Shown here piece after piece: positions 27,481-38,226 of a stretch of DNA of 64,000 bases. The stretch covers positions 4,030,001 to 4,094,000 of the forward strand of contig JACONQ010000002.1 of assembly GCA_014281115.1 (NCBI GenBank), read 5' to 3'. The notes under the pieces were generated by a model. That model was given only the letters and a program-made list of their open reading frames with translations, searched no databases and was not told the DNA's origin. The stretch's first letter is position 1; every line of letters begins with the position of its first letter. This DNA is from Laburnicola sp. R22_1 (Eukaryota > Ascomycota > Dothideomycetes > Pleosporales > Didymosphaeriaceae). A program made the translations under genes and the position numbers.

Positions 27481-28180
27481 AATAGGCAAATAAAATATAT
27501 TATTGCTAAGGATAAGTGAACTTGCTACCTTAATATAACGTAACGTATAGGCAGTAAGTATTTATATTCTCTTCTACTAACGCAAGTTACTATTATAGGA
27601 AGGATGCCTCTACTATCTATATTACTATTAATATTTATTATAGCAGTCACGCTCTTAGATAATATAGACTAGGATATTAGTGTTATAAATATAATAGTAA
27701 AATACCTATATGTTAGAGATTGCTTATATACTAGAGGTTGCCTATATATTAGAAACTATATAGTTAAGCCTAATAAAAGCAACTGTGCCTAGTAATAGTA
27801 ATTGCGCTTAATAATAGTAAACTACTATGGATATATATACTAATATTACTACCTATAAGTAAGAATTTAAAAGTTATAATTTATAAGCTATAGTTATAAG
27901 TTATAATTGTATAATATATAGACGAAATTTCGCTAATCTAGCCTAGCAGCTTATACCTAACTTACTAAGAAATACTAGATTTACTATAGCGCCATTATAC
28001 TAACCTAGTATACAATTTTAGTAATATGCCTAATAGATAATAAAACTAGCCACAGATATAATGTACATTAAAAACCTAGATATAAGGTAACAATTTTAGA
28101 GACTGAGATGCCAGAGGCATAAGAAGGGCATGGTATTATTATAAGAGTAATGGAACTACTCTTCTTAGAAGGGGGGGTAG

Positions 28181-28390
28181 TGTAATAGATTAATACCCGG
28201 AGACGCCGCGGCCCTAAGGTAGGCCGAAGATACGCTTTATCTCCGGCGCTAGCCTAACTAGGCCTAGCATCTAGTACTCACCACGCGTCTATTATACAGT
28301 AGGCGTGGATAATTACTAGGATCCCTACGCAGTATCTTACTCATAGAGTTTAATTAACTATTATCTTAACTCTAACTATTAATTCTTTAT
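28181..28390 (+). repeat. 3' LTR of element B
   Basis: The partner of 20238-20449 follows a run of seven G at 28171-28177. It starts TGTAATAGATTAATACCCGG. The end is placed where similarity to the 5' copy stops (CTTTAT), so it could be off by one or two bases. Confidence 0.85.
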
Positions 28391-29110
28391 AATAAAGCTT
28401 TTATAATATTATAATATAGGTATAAAAGAGTATTAAGTACTTTATAGAAATTACTATAATTATTAGCTAAAACTTATTCTTATTATAGGCAACTTACTAA
28501 CTTATAGTATTTATTAAATACTGTACTTTATATTTAGTATTTCTCTAGAACGCCCTATTATTATAAATATAGAGAAAGTAAGAATTTTCTTCTCTACTAG
28601 CACCTTACTATTACTTACTAATAACTTAGTTTTTATATAATTAATAAGTATATTAAATATAGCTAGCTAGAGTTAGGTCTTTTAAATAGCTATAATAGGT
28701 CTCTTATATAGTTCTCTAGCCACTTTACACTCCTTTCCTAATTATTATTCTATCTCTAATATCCTATAGGCCTAGTTTTGCTATTCTACTACTAGGTAAT
28801 TATAGTAATAATATTAGTAAGGGCACCTACTAGTGCTAATAATATAGGGCGATTTAGGCTTAGTAGTATAGCTATATAATTGTAAATATTATAAAATAGA
28901 GACTCTAATTATAACTAAAGCCCCTAGAGCTCTAGTTATAAACTAGAGTATTTAGATAGCCTAGATAGGCTAACTATAAATTATATAAGAGCTAGTAGAG
29001 ATAAAATATTAGCTAGAATTAAGCTAAAACCGGCATTGCCAGTTACTATTAAACTAATATTAAAAAACTAAATACAGCATTAGTTATATACCTAGTTTGC
29101 TTAGTTATTA
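28391..29110. other. AT-rich DNA and edge of the RIP-like block
   Basis: TpA-rich, no gene or element boundary recognised. Composition changes sharply near 29,105, where GACGGTTAATCTGACGCCC begins normal genic DNA. Confidence 0.6.
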
Positions 29111-29406
29111 AACTGACGGTTAATCTGACGCCCAAACTAACGGAACCGAACACGCCCCTAGTCTATCAGTGCGACCCGCGGACACTGGAGCTGGAGAGCT
29201 CATGAGACCTCAGCAGGTCCACCGGTCTACTACTAGCCAACGTGCCAACACCTGGGCAGCCTCAGCCTCACGCAACGGGTGCCGTATTGCCAGCCCTACA
29301 CCATCTCCCTTGCCCACTATCATCATCCAGGACAGTACAATGGCAGAAGAGAGTGCATATAGGCCGAAGCCCATCAAGTGATAGTTGTATATTTGCGCGA
29401 CCAAAC

Positions 29407-30213
29407 ATGGACTCCCTCGCACCCCCGTCATTTGACGCAGCGAATCTCCAGCCACCATCGATCCATGCACCAGCTCCGCAGGACGAAGAGTTGCCGGACT
29501 ACGAACCCGAGGCAGCACCGGAGTACAATCGCGAGCTCCATGAACAGCCGCTTCGCACATACTACCTCCGACAGCTCAGCCGGAAGTCTCTTATGGTTGT
29601 GCCCTACGGTCCCAGCACCGCCGACACGTACAGGGTCCTCTCGCGTGGTGCCCGTCTCTTCTCAAAGAAGCCCGAAATGGAGTTATGGCGCACCGTGCGC
29701 GCTCCAAAAGGCGACGAGTATGTAGCGGGCATATGGTTTGACGCCGACGGACCCATACCATGGTGCCCTCGAGCCCGATTTGTACGCCAGGACACTACAC
29801 ACGGCGCCCAGACGTACCTGATGGAGTCCCCAAACTTCTCCGACTGGGCCCTCTCCATACAAGGGACCACATACACATGGGTGCTGCAAGTGCGGCCCCA
29901 TTCGCTGGTGCTCAGAGCTACCGGGGCGCAGGAGACGGTGGCGCGCTTTACCTTCTCTACACATGGACTTAGAGCGACAGGAGGCGCTGAAGCCGGCGAT
30001 TTGGTCATATACCGCGATACTCTATCGGCAGATCGAGCCGGCATGGAGAATATTCTGTGCAGTCTCGTTACAGTGCTCAATCAATGTAAAAAGATGGGCC
30101 GACTTTATTGGAATGAAGCAAGTGATTTCACGACGCGGCGTGCATCACTACCTGAAGAACGTGTGCCGTTGCATCGAACGGCAGTCGGGCAGTTCTGGGG
30201 TTACGAACGGTAG
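29407..30213 (+). CDS. hypothetical protein, 268 aa, next to the AT-rich block
   Basis: An intronless ORF with codon use like the genic half of the window. The frame is open further upstream (to 29242), but the ATG at 29407 was chosen because the protein then starts MDSLAPPSFD and the upstream part is of poor composition. The N-terminal 45 residues are acidic and proline-rich (DEELPDYEPEAAPEY). The rest is a compact tryptophan-containing domain with WRTVRAPKGDEY and later TYTWVLQVRPHSLVLR. That pattern of tryptophans and alternating hydrophobics recalls the beta-rich LURP/tubby-like fold, but I do not recognise the family. It has no signal peptide or membrane segment, so it is not an obvious secreted effector despite its place beside the repeat block. 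Confidence 0.7.
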   Translation: MDSLAPPSFDAANLQPPSIHAPAPQDEELPDYEPEAAPEYNRELHEQPLRTYYLRQLSRKSLMVVPYGPSTADTYRVLSRGARLFSKKPEMELWRTVRAPKGDEYVAGIWFDADGPIPWCPRARFVRQDTTHGAQTYLMESPNFSDWALSIQGTTYTWVLQVRPHSLVLRATGAQETVARFTFSTHGLRATGGAEAGDLVIYRDTLSADRAGMENILCSLVTVLNQCKKMGRLYWNEASDFTTRRASLPEERVPLHRTAVGQFWGYER

Positions 30214-31652
30214 TCGCTTTCGGGGTTTCGCCGCGTAGGAGCGAGCTCTCCAGACGTTCTCGGTCTTGCAGGACCAAGTCAAGCGCATGTTTGGTAGCCG
30301 CTTTTGGTTTGATTTGGCGATCGTCTGGAGAACTGGGGCCATGTTTCGAACGCGGATCGCGGGGTGACGGTCGGGCGGGAGCGGGGCGCCAGAAGGTTGC
30401 GGATCTGGGATTCAGAAACAGTCTCGTAACAAGTGGTAACTTTAGGTAGTAGGTAGTCCTCAGAGGTTTTATATTGCGAGAAATATTGAGACTTTAGCAT
30501 ACGCATGTCTTATGTGCCTTTGCCCGTGTCGCAAGCGTCGACTGGTACTCCGAGACAGCGGACGAGGACGACCCTCGACCGAGTTTAGGACAATGGCGGC
30601 GTCATAGGTGATGGCAATGGCACCGACGGGTTCGTAAACAGCGGCCCGGACCGTCTGTTTCACACTCGAGACGTAGGTAGATGGGCAAGTCGGATGATGG
30701 AGAGGATAACGTCTACTGTTGCTGCCCAGGGGGAAACGTTGGCGGCGAAGGACGCGACGCGGGCGGCGCAGATAGGAGATAGGAGATGAGATGAATCAGC
30801 GTCGGTAGCACGCGTCCATGGAACGCAGGATGCGGGCAACGACGTTGATTAAGCGAGCAACAAGGTGGATGTCAATGTCCATGTCCACTCGTTCACTTCA
30901 CCCGGCGTCGGAGAGACATGCGATTCTGCGGAATTGCATGGCGGGCACCCTTGCGCGGCCAGGCATTGGCGGCTGGGGCGGCCAGACCTTTGCTCTGGAC
31001 GCCGGCTAGCCCAAATTGCACTGCTGGGTCTGGATTCCCCAGGTCAAGGCCCCATTTCTCCCGCCGACGTCGCTGTCCTCCGGGCCTCTGCAACGGTGCG
31101 CGTGGAAGGTTCGGTCTCGTCTCGTATCCGCTTCTTGCCCTCCGCTGCACCACGCTCCACTGAGTCCACTTGACGACGGCTCCACTGCACTCCATTCCAC
31201 TCCACGCTCCGCCCTCAACGCTCCACGCTCCACGCTCCTCGCACCACCCACCCAGAGCTACCCAGCTCGTCCCCTCCTTTCGCGCCGCTGTTCATGGCCT
31301 GACGACCGCCATCGCGACCTCAATCCACGCCGAGCTTCCCTGCGTCGGGCCGGGCAACGTCCGCGGCGCCCCTCTACGCTTTCACTGCGCTGTCGGCTGC
31401 TAAGGCTGTTCCTCCTCCGGGCCCGCCTGAGGTCGCACGTCAAGATTCGCTCCGCGATCGCCGCCCACCGTCGGCAGGCCGTCTCGGAACCATCCTGCGA
31501 GGAATGGGTGGCCGGCACGCTCAGCACACACCTAGCCCAGACCACCCGCAGCCGCAATTCGAACGCCCGCTCGACGCCGCTCGCAGGAGCCTCGCGGACC
31601 TCCACGGTCCCTACAGCCGCACCTAGGCCCAGGGCTCCCGGTCCGCAGAGCT
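30214..31652. other. intergenic region with long leader of the histidine kinase
   Basis: About 1.4 kb without a supported gene. Several overlapping ORFs exist on both strands but look like chance ORFs in GC-rich DNA. From about 31,140 to 31,260 the plus strand is a low-complexity CTCCAC/CGCTCCACGCTCC tract. It probably lies in the promoter or 5' leader of the kinase gene that follows. Confidence 0.6.
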
Positions 31653-34600
31653 ATGGTCAAGATGCGCATCCCCATTCGCGAGCAGCTAGCATGTCTTGTT
31701 ATTCTGTCTTCATTGATTGGCCTAGCCGTCATCTCAATTGCAACATGGATCACCAACCATAACCTTGTCCTCGACATCCGCTCAGAAGCTCTTTCACTCG
31801 GGGCCTCTCGGAAGGCGGCCCAGTTGGCGTCCAACCTGCTCGTCATGGAGACGACGACACGGCAGGCCGCATCCCGGCTAGCCATCCAAAGCGCCCTTAC
31901 ACGGTATTACAACAATGGTAACAACACGGTCGAAAATTGGTCGCGGTCGAGAGACGACTTCACTGCCATCTTCACGGGGGAGGGAGATGCCCGTTTGGCT
32001 GTCCAGACCAGGCTGTATGCCCGGAATAGCTCCGATACCGTCCTCGTCGATATGACCAAGGACACGCTTCAGGGCTTGCCTTTGCCCTACAACAATGCCG
32101 ATGGATCACCCGCTCTCTTCGGGGACAATACCTCCTTCATCCCCGACTTGTATCCCAAGTTCACCACCCACACCGTGTCGGTGAACGGTTCGTTCGATCA
32201 ATACTTCGCTTCCTACAACGGAAGAACCATCGATGCAGATAATCTGTTAGTCAGCGGCCCTTATGCTGTCAACCAATCGCTCAGTCTGTTGTCCATCACC
32301 ATGCCAATCATCAACAACACTTCGAATATTGACACGCTCGGTTGGTTGACCACCGTGCTCGACGCGAATCTTATTCAGAGAGTTGTAGACGCTCTAGAAG
32401 GCTTGGAGGATAGTGGACTCACGCTGGTACGTACTGCAAATATGATCTTACTATTTTTCCGGACATATTTGTGCTCCATCTACTTCAAGACTCTTCGACG
32501 TATTGTAAATACGAATAGAGAAGGTGCTCAGGTATCCTTTAATGAAACGATGCTGACTGGGCCGTCCGGTTCTAGATTGTTGGGCCAAACAACACAACGA
32601 ATAAATTCCCTGACGGTGTGATATATAACGAAAATGCACCTGAGGACCAGTCGATCCGGTTTGTATTGCCGCCAACGGACAGGCACGCTGTGAAAAGACA
32701 TGCTGGAAATGATCAGGCTATGCCAGACGCACCTTTTAGTTGGAGCAAGTTTCCTGCAGTTCGCCAAGGCTTCACCGAAAAGCTCAATACAATAGACAAC
32801 GCTGGAAGCGTCGTCTCTACTAACAATGAGGTTGATGACCATGTTGCTATTGGTTACGCCATAGTGCGAAGGCCTTTGGTCGATTGGATGGTCATTCTGG
32901 AGCAATCTCATGGCGAAGTGTGGGCGCCAATCTATCGTCTCCGTAACCTTATCCTGGCCTGCGTTTTCGGGACCATAGGTGCCTTGTTGATTCTTGCTTT
33001 TCCGGTTGCACACTATTCCAGTCGACCAATTCGACGGCTACGGGACGCAACCAAAAGGTCAGTTTCGCCGTATGTTATTGATGAGTCTAGCTTGGGCTCA
33101 CAAGGAGACGGTGCGGACGACGAGCGGGACGAGGCGATACTCGCTCGTAAAGAAAGCTGGTTCGGTCAGATCGTCCATTATCGCCGAAACCAAAAAGCTA
33201 GCCGTGCCGAGCGAAAAGAAGCGGAGAGGAGACGACAGTTTCGCATTCCTGCAAAAGTTAAAGACAGGAAGCATTTTATCCACGACGAGCTCACAGATCT
33301 TACCAAGACTTTCAACGAAATGACGGACGAGTTGATGATGCAATACGAGAGACTCGAAGAAAGGGTTCAACAACGGACTGCCGAATTAGAGCAAAGCAAG
33401 AAGGCTGCTGAAGCTGCCAACGAGAGTAAGACATTGTTCATTGCGAACATCTCGCACGAGTTGAAGACACCATTGAATGGTATCATGGGCATGTGCGCGG
33501 TTTGTATGTCGGAGGATGACCCCGTGAAGTTAAAACGATCCCTTGGTATCATTTACAAAAGTGGCGATTTGCTTCTCAATCTGTTGACTGATCTGTTGAC
33601 TTTCAGGTCTGTTACTCAACTCTCTTATGCTTTGCCTACACTAATCATGATGACAGCAAGAATCAAGTTGGCCAGCAAATAAGTCTAGATGAGAAGGAAT
33701 TCCGATTACGGGATATTAGTTCACAAGTTGTAGCTATTTTCGAAAGGCAGGCGAAAGAGGGTGGCATCAACCTAAGTGTCAGGTTCGAAGGGCCCCACGA
33801 TGCGAACACAGACGAAAACATACGACCCGTCGGACGAGGCGATCTCGCGCCCTTCGGTCTCGGCCGGCTCAAAGACATGATTTTATACGGCGACCAACAC
33901 CGAATTCTTCAGGTAGTCATCAACCTGGTATCAAATTCTCTCAAATTCACGCCACAAGGTGGCTCGGTTACCATCTCCATTCGCTGCGCTGGAGAAGCCC
34001 ACATGTCGGACAGCAGAAAAGCTTCATTGCAGTCAAGACACAGCTCAACGCGAGGCTCTAAGAGGGTTCGAGGATCCAGCTTGGAAGTCGGGTCCGTATC
34101 TGCTAGGCCCCAGGACCGGTACGATACGGCCAATGTCATCAATGCGCACGACAGAGCGTTGGCGTACTTTCATATGGCGAATCAAGAGCGTTCCGCAACT
34201 CCGCCTCCTGGACGATGGTTGTCTTTCGAATTCGAAGTAGAGGACACTGGGCCTGGTATCCCAGAAGATCTTCATGACAAAATATTTGAACCGGTAAGAG
34301 CATGTGGAAGAGGATAGCAAAAGAAACTGACAATGCTGTAGTTTGTGCAAGGGGACCTTGGCTTGAGCAAAAAGTACGGTGGCACGGGCTTGGGTCTTAG
34401 CATTTGTTCACAGCTAGCGGGATTGATGAAAGGCACTATTTCACTCCAGAGCGAACTAGGGCAAGGCAGTGTGTTCACTATGGCCATACCTCTCAAGCAC
34501 CTAGCTAGCCGTACCGATAGCACGGCAAGCTCAAGCAACATCAACTTGGGCTCTAATAGCGCCCGTCACAGCATATCTACGGAGGATCCGAGTCATCCAG

Positions 34601-35440
34601 TGAAAACCGATGATGCGCTCTCCGGACGATCAGTGCAATCAGCCACTAGTGGACCCTCCGTGGCAGGGCCAGTACAAGCCAGCGGTCCGGTTGCTTTCGA
34701 AACAGACTCAAAGCCACGCTTGGTAGGCTTGAGCCAGCCGTTCTTCGCCTCGAACCCTCCCTTGGAGTCGCCCGATTCTCAGACAGCTGCGATAAAGCGC
34801 GTGGAGGCGGAGGCGACCAAGCGAGGCGATAAGGTTAAAGTCCTCGTTGCGGAGGACAACAAGACTAACCAAGAGGTCGTCCTACGCATGCTTAAGCTTG
34901 AAGACGTGTACGATGTGACGGTAGCTAAAGACGGACAGGAAGCGCTGGACAAGGTCAAGGAGAGCATGGAACGTCAGACTCCGTACAATCTGATCTTCAT
35001 GGACGTCCAGATGCCAAACCTCGATGGTCTACAATCGACTCGGCTAATACGACAATCCGGATTCAACGCTCCAATTGTAGCTTTGACTGCCGTGAGTATT
35101 CTCAAGCGTCTTTTGTTACTACTCGCTAATCTATTCACAGTACGCGGAGGAACAGAACGTCAAAGAGTGCCTCGACTCTGGCATGAATTTTTTCCTGTCC
35201 AAACCTATTCGACGCCGAGCACTAAAACACGTTCTAAAAACATATTGCCCTCCCATTCCAGAAGACGGGGAAACGACCCCACCTCTAGTCGAGCGCCCCA
35301 GGGTGAAAGCAAACGGGCGTGTTATTCCAGCTAGCGCTCCGAGTACGATTGTAGCGACTACCACAGATCATTCAGATTCGCCCCCCATATCACCGCTATC
35401 ACAGCCGGTGAAAGAGCCACCGCTGCCGCCACCCGCATAA
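31653..35440 (+). CDS. SLN1: hybrid sensor histidine kinase, Sln1 type (group VI)
   Basis: A membrane osmosensor that phosphorylates itself on His and passes phosphate to its own receiver domain, feeding the Ypd1-Ssk1 branch of the Hog1 MAP-kinase pathway. Exons are 31653-32426, 32576-33606, 33657-34293, 34342-35091 and 35141-35440, all GT-AG with frames that match, giving 1163 aa. Membrane segments lie near residues 12-32 and 381-404 and bracket a large outer sensor domain. A coiled coil follows, then the H box [15 protein letters not shown] (His about 552), N box [15 protein letters not shown] (about 690), G1 DTGPGIP (about 798) and G2 GTGLGLS (about 828). The receiver domain begins near 979 with its phospho-acceptor in FMDVQMPN (Asp about 1035) and its Lys in FLSKP (about 1085). 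The long serine-rich insertion before G1 fits Sln1 orthologues. Start could also be the ATG three codons later. Length suits the family. Confidence 0.93.
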
Positions 35441-36565
35441 TTGAGCCCCAGTCCACTCGTTTTAGTCTTTTTTTTCCTTGTCATCTCAACGCCTGATGCA
35501 GATAATACCCCTTCGGCTTTTGCATGCACCTTCCACGAGCCCCTTATAAATTTAATCCTCAAACGTTGCTGGCCGGTTGATCTAATCTTTCCTCTGGTAT
35601 TTTATCCCTGTTTTGGTCAAGTTCTCTAGCAAGCATGGCGCTGGTGGTATGGTTTTGTACAAAATGGTGCATCGGCATGGAATTGGGCGTTCTTTTGAGT
35701 GTCACCAATTGGTGTTGAGTTATTTTGAGATAATTGTGATAACGGTTTGGAACTGTGCGCCTGCGCGGGAGCCCCTCTTTTAAGGGAAATGCTGGACTGC
35801 AGGAGATTTGGGCTGTGTTCTGAAGGAGCAGAGTACGTCCGGTCGAAGCATTTCACGCGACAAAAGAAATCAAAAGATGTTTCGTTGTATAGTAGCTCCC
35901 AAGGTTGCTTGTGTAGCGATGTTGGCCGCTCTTTTGCCCAAACCCTCTATATATTCAACGAAGAAAGAGGCTTCAATGTGAATTTCGTGTGGCGCGATCC
36001 TCACCCATCTCCCAATCCCACTTGGAAGTACAGAGGACTACGTTAATACGCAGATCCTGTTCGCGGCAGACCATCTCGCTTGTGAACAGGGCTCTTGCTA
36101 AAGTCGCCATAACGCTGATACGGCAACTGCGGCGCGAATGCGATTGCATGAACAGAAGTTCCGATTTTAGTCCTGGCCCATATCATCCTCCAAATGCTTA
36201 CAGCTAATCGTCTTGTATGGTAATTTTCTGTCAAACTCATTCACACACCAGGGATCTGGCGTTTACGTGTCTTGACACCAAGGTTTCTTGTTGCTGCCCG
36301 GCTAGCTACACCATCACAGACTCGATTCAGATTTTTGACTTGCGGACATGATAGGGAGGTATGCGGCATACTTGGGATAATTTATATATTGCAATTTGTA
36401 ATGATTTAGTGCCTCACGGGGCAGAGCACTCGGAAAGAATTGGCGCCCCACCAATGCTTTCCAACCTTGCCCGAAGTATCAAGGCTTATTTGGGCTTTCC
36501 TGGACTTTATACCGATTCTCAGACTTAGCGTTTCTATCGATTAATCGCGACCATTTCTGTGCTAC
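35441..36565. other. intergenic, convergent 3' ends
   Basis: Lies between the end of the kinase gene and the end of the minus-strand RING gene. It holds a pyrimidine-rich stretch (CTTTTTTTTCCTTG near 35465) likely in the kinase 3' UTR. Small ORFs here lack codon bias or homology. Nothing else seen. Confidence 0.6.
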
Positions 36566-37720
36566 TTACGCCATCTTCGAAAATCCGTAATGAAGCTTGT
36601 GCGCTGGTAAGCGCCTCCCCACACGACTTGTGTTGGACACTGCAGTTCTAGACTGCTCATCCCGAAGCGCAACCTTCTCAAGAACCATGTCTTTGTACTG
36701 CCGTCGGCACGCTTCTAGCTCTTGCCAGTATCGCTGAGCCACTGGGTCGCCTTCGGTAGGACCAATGGGGAAACCAGTGGGCGACAGAAGGAAGCAGAGA
36801 TACGATATACTCACTCGTAAAGGTCTTGTTTCTTCGCGCAGAGAATGATACTGCTCCGGGGTAAACCCGTGGAGATCTTCAGCAGACGGTCCAAGGTACG
36901 CCATCAGCCCGAATCCCAACGCTGACGGAGCTACGCGCTCTGGGGCTAAAAGGTGGAAGGGGCATCGACTCCGTCCACACGACAGACATGCCCGGCAAAG
37001 AGGGCACGTGAATCGGCCGTTTGACCGGTCCAGCCAACTGTTGAAACACTTCTCGCAGCAAACATGTCCGCAAGGGCCTCGACGAGGGGTCTGTGAATTC
37101 CCGTCGCCGTCGCCTTCCAATCCGTAGGGTTCTGTGCAAATGTGGCATTCTCGTTCGTCCAAAGTCTGGATGTCGGGCACATTCATGCGCAAGAGGCATT
37201 TTCGGAAGTAATACAGCTGGTCTGGATCTTGCTTCAGGTTTTCTAGGTTGTAGGTTATCGACCGCCAGGCGCGGATCAGAGAAATAGTGTGCCTAACCTT
37301 CTGGAGTAAAGTCAGCTCTTTGTGTTCCTGCGCGACCACTACTAACATGAAATGGGCTTGTTCCTCACTACGGCGCTCTCGATGCTTCATCCGTGCGTAC
37401 GAGACCCACTGATGAGCCGCCTTGTAGTCGAGATACTCCGGCATACTATACCGCAGATATAGGTCTTCTAAAAATCTATGTGCGAGTAGGTTACACGCTG
37501 TCTCATCATGAGCGCGTAGGCTTGCAATGACGGATTTTGTGAAAGCCACGAAACAGTTCATCCTTAGGCCGGACGGACACTTTGCTTCCTCACATTGACA
37601 GCGGAAGAGACGTTGCTCAGTCAGGAAGTCAGCCCAAGTGTCCGGATCGTTCTCCCAAAGTCCGGGATATTGCTCTTTTATCTCAGCAGTTCCAAGCTGA
37701 CGTGTAGGTGACAGCTCCAT
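36566..37720 (-). CDS. RING-finger protein (probable E3 ubiquitin ligase)
   Basis: 384 aa, readable as one exon. A RING domain spans residues 192-242: C192-x2-C195, C217-x-H219, C222-x2-C225, C239-x2-C242, a C3HC4 arrangement that binds two zinc ions and recruits an E2 enzyme. An unusual acidic/glycine loop (EGDGDG) sits between the first and second zinc pairs. More cysteines follow (CRACLSCGRSRC), which may extend the zinc-binding region. The N-terminal half is helical with no known domain, and no membrane segment is seen. The ATG at 37720 gives MELSPTRQLG. An 81-nt in-frame stretch (36734-36814) begins GTGAGT and ends CTCAG on the coding strand, so it could be an intron that the uninterrupted reading retains. 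Ligase activity is inferred from the RING alone. Confidence 0.85.
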   Translation of the reverse strand: MELSPTRQLGTAEIKEQYPGLWENDPDTWADFLTEQRLFRCQCEEAKCPSGLRMNCFVAFTKSVIASLRAHDETACNLLAHRFLEDLYLRYSMPEYLDYKAAHQWVSYARMKHRERRSEEQAHFMLVVVAQEHKELTLLQKVRHTISLIRAWRSITYNLENLKQDPDQLYYFRKCLLRMNVPDIQTLDERECHICTEPYGLEGDGDGNSQTPRRGPCGHVCCEKCFNSWLDRSNGRFTCPLCRACLSCGRSRCPFHLLAPERVAPSALGFGLMAYLGPSAEDLHGFTPEQYHSLREETRPLRVSISYLCFLLSPTGFPIGPTEGDPVAQRYWQELEACRRQYKDMVLEKVALRDEQSRTAVSNTSRVGRRLPAHKLHYGFSKMA

Positions 37721-38226
37721 TTTGTTGCCGTTGATCGATTGTTTGGTGCGCTGGAAGTTGAGGTATAATTACAGGATTAGGGAAAAGTTTTCAGTGCTGC
37801 TATTTGAGTCAGATAACAACAGAACGTTCCATGGTGACAATGTCAATAATTGTGCGCAAACGTTGTGACGGCACGTGTCTCATGCACTTTCGCTTCCCAT
37901 TGTTCCAACAAGAGATTATGTTTTCCGGGTCTAACCTTTCGAGAATCTGCATCATTCAGTCACAAGTCTGGCGTTGTAGTGAAAGCACTTTGCTTGGACT
38001 ATTGAACAGATAGAATATAAACAGAGCTCATGTCACAAGCCCCATGCGCTGGTTGACAAGTTACATTGTTACGACGTTCGACGCCGTTACAATGGACTTC
38101 CCTCTTGTACTATGTGGACATAACATGCATGGCACAGCTAGGAAAATTGCCAGTATAGGGTAGCCGTGCAGAGTACTCTTCGTGATGTCTCCCCATGGCT
38201 CATCTGGCTCGGTAGAAGTCACTGCA
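37721..38226. other. intergenic between RING and ZZ genes
   Basis: About 500 bases, AT-rich relative to neighbours, holding the RING gene promoter and the ZZ gene 3' end. A 69-codon plus-strand ORF has no support. No site recognised. Confidence 0.5.

Larger units (their letters stand above)
20238..28390 (+). mobile_element. LTR retrotransposon B (Ty3/Gypsy, probable chromovirus), dead
   Basis: The element of about 8.15 kb is delimited by two LTRs of about 210 bp starting TGTGATGG and TGTAATAG. A classic polypurine tract (AGAAGGGGGGG) lies just before the 3' LTR. Flanks are AATAG on the left and AATAA on the right, a possible 5-bp target duplication with one change. Its right limit could shift by a base or two. 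Internal order on the plus strand is zinc knuckle, protease, RT, RNase H, integrase, then a chromodomain-like stretch. It is less decayed than element A: CpA is common but TpG is depleted. The frame is broken throughout. Confidence 0.88.

Noticed and set aside
31016..31762. 248-codon plus-strand ORF upstream of the histidine kinase
   Set aside because: Low-complexity Pro/Ser/Arg sequence in a CTCCAC repeat tract that overlaps the kinase start in another frame; no family resemblance.
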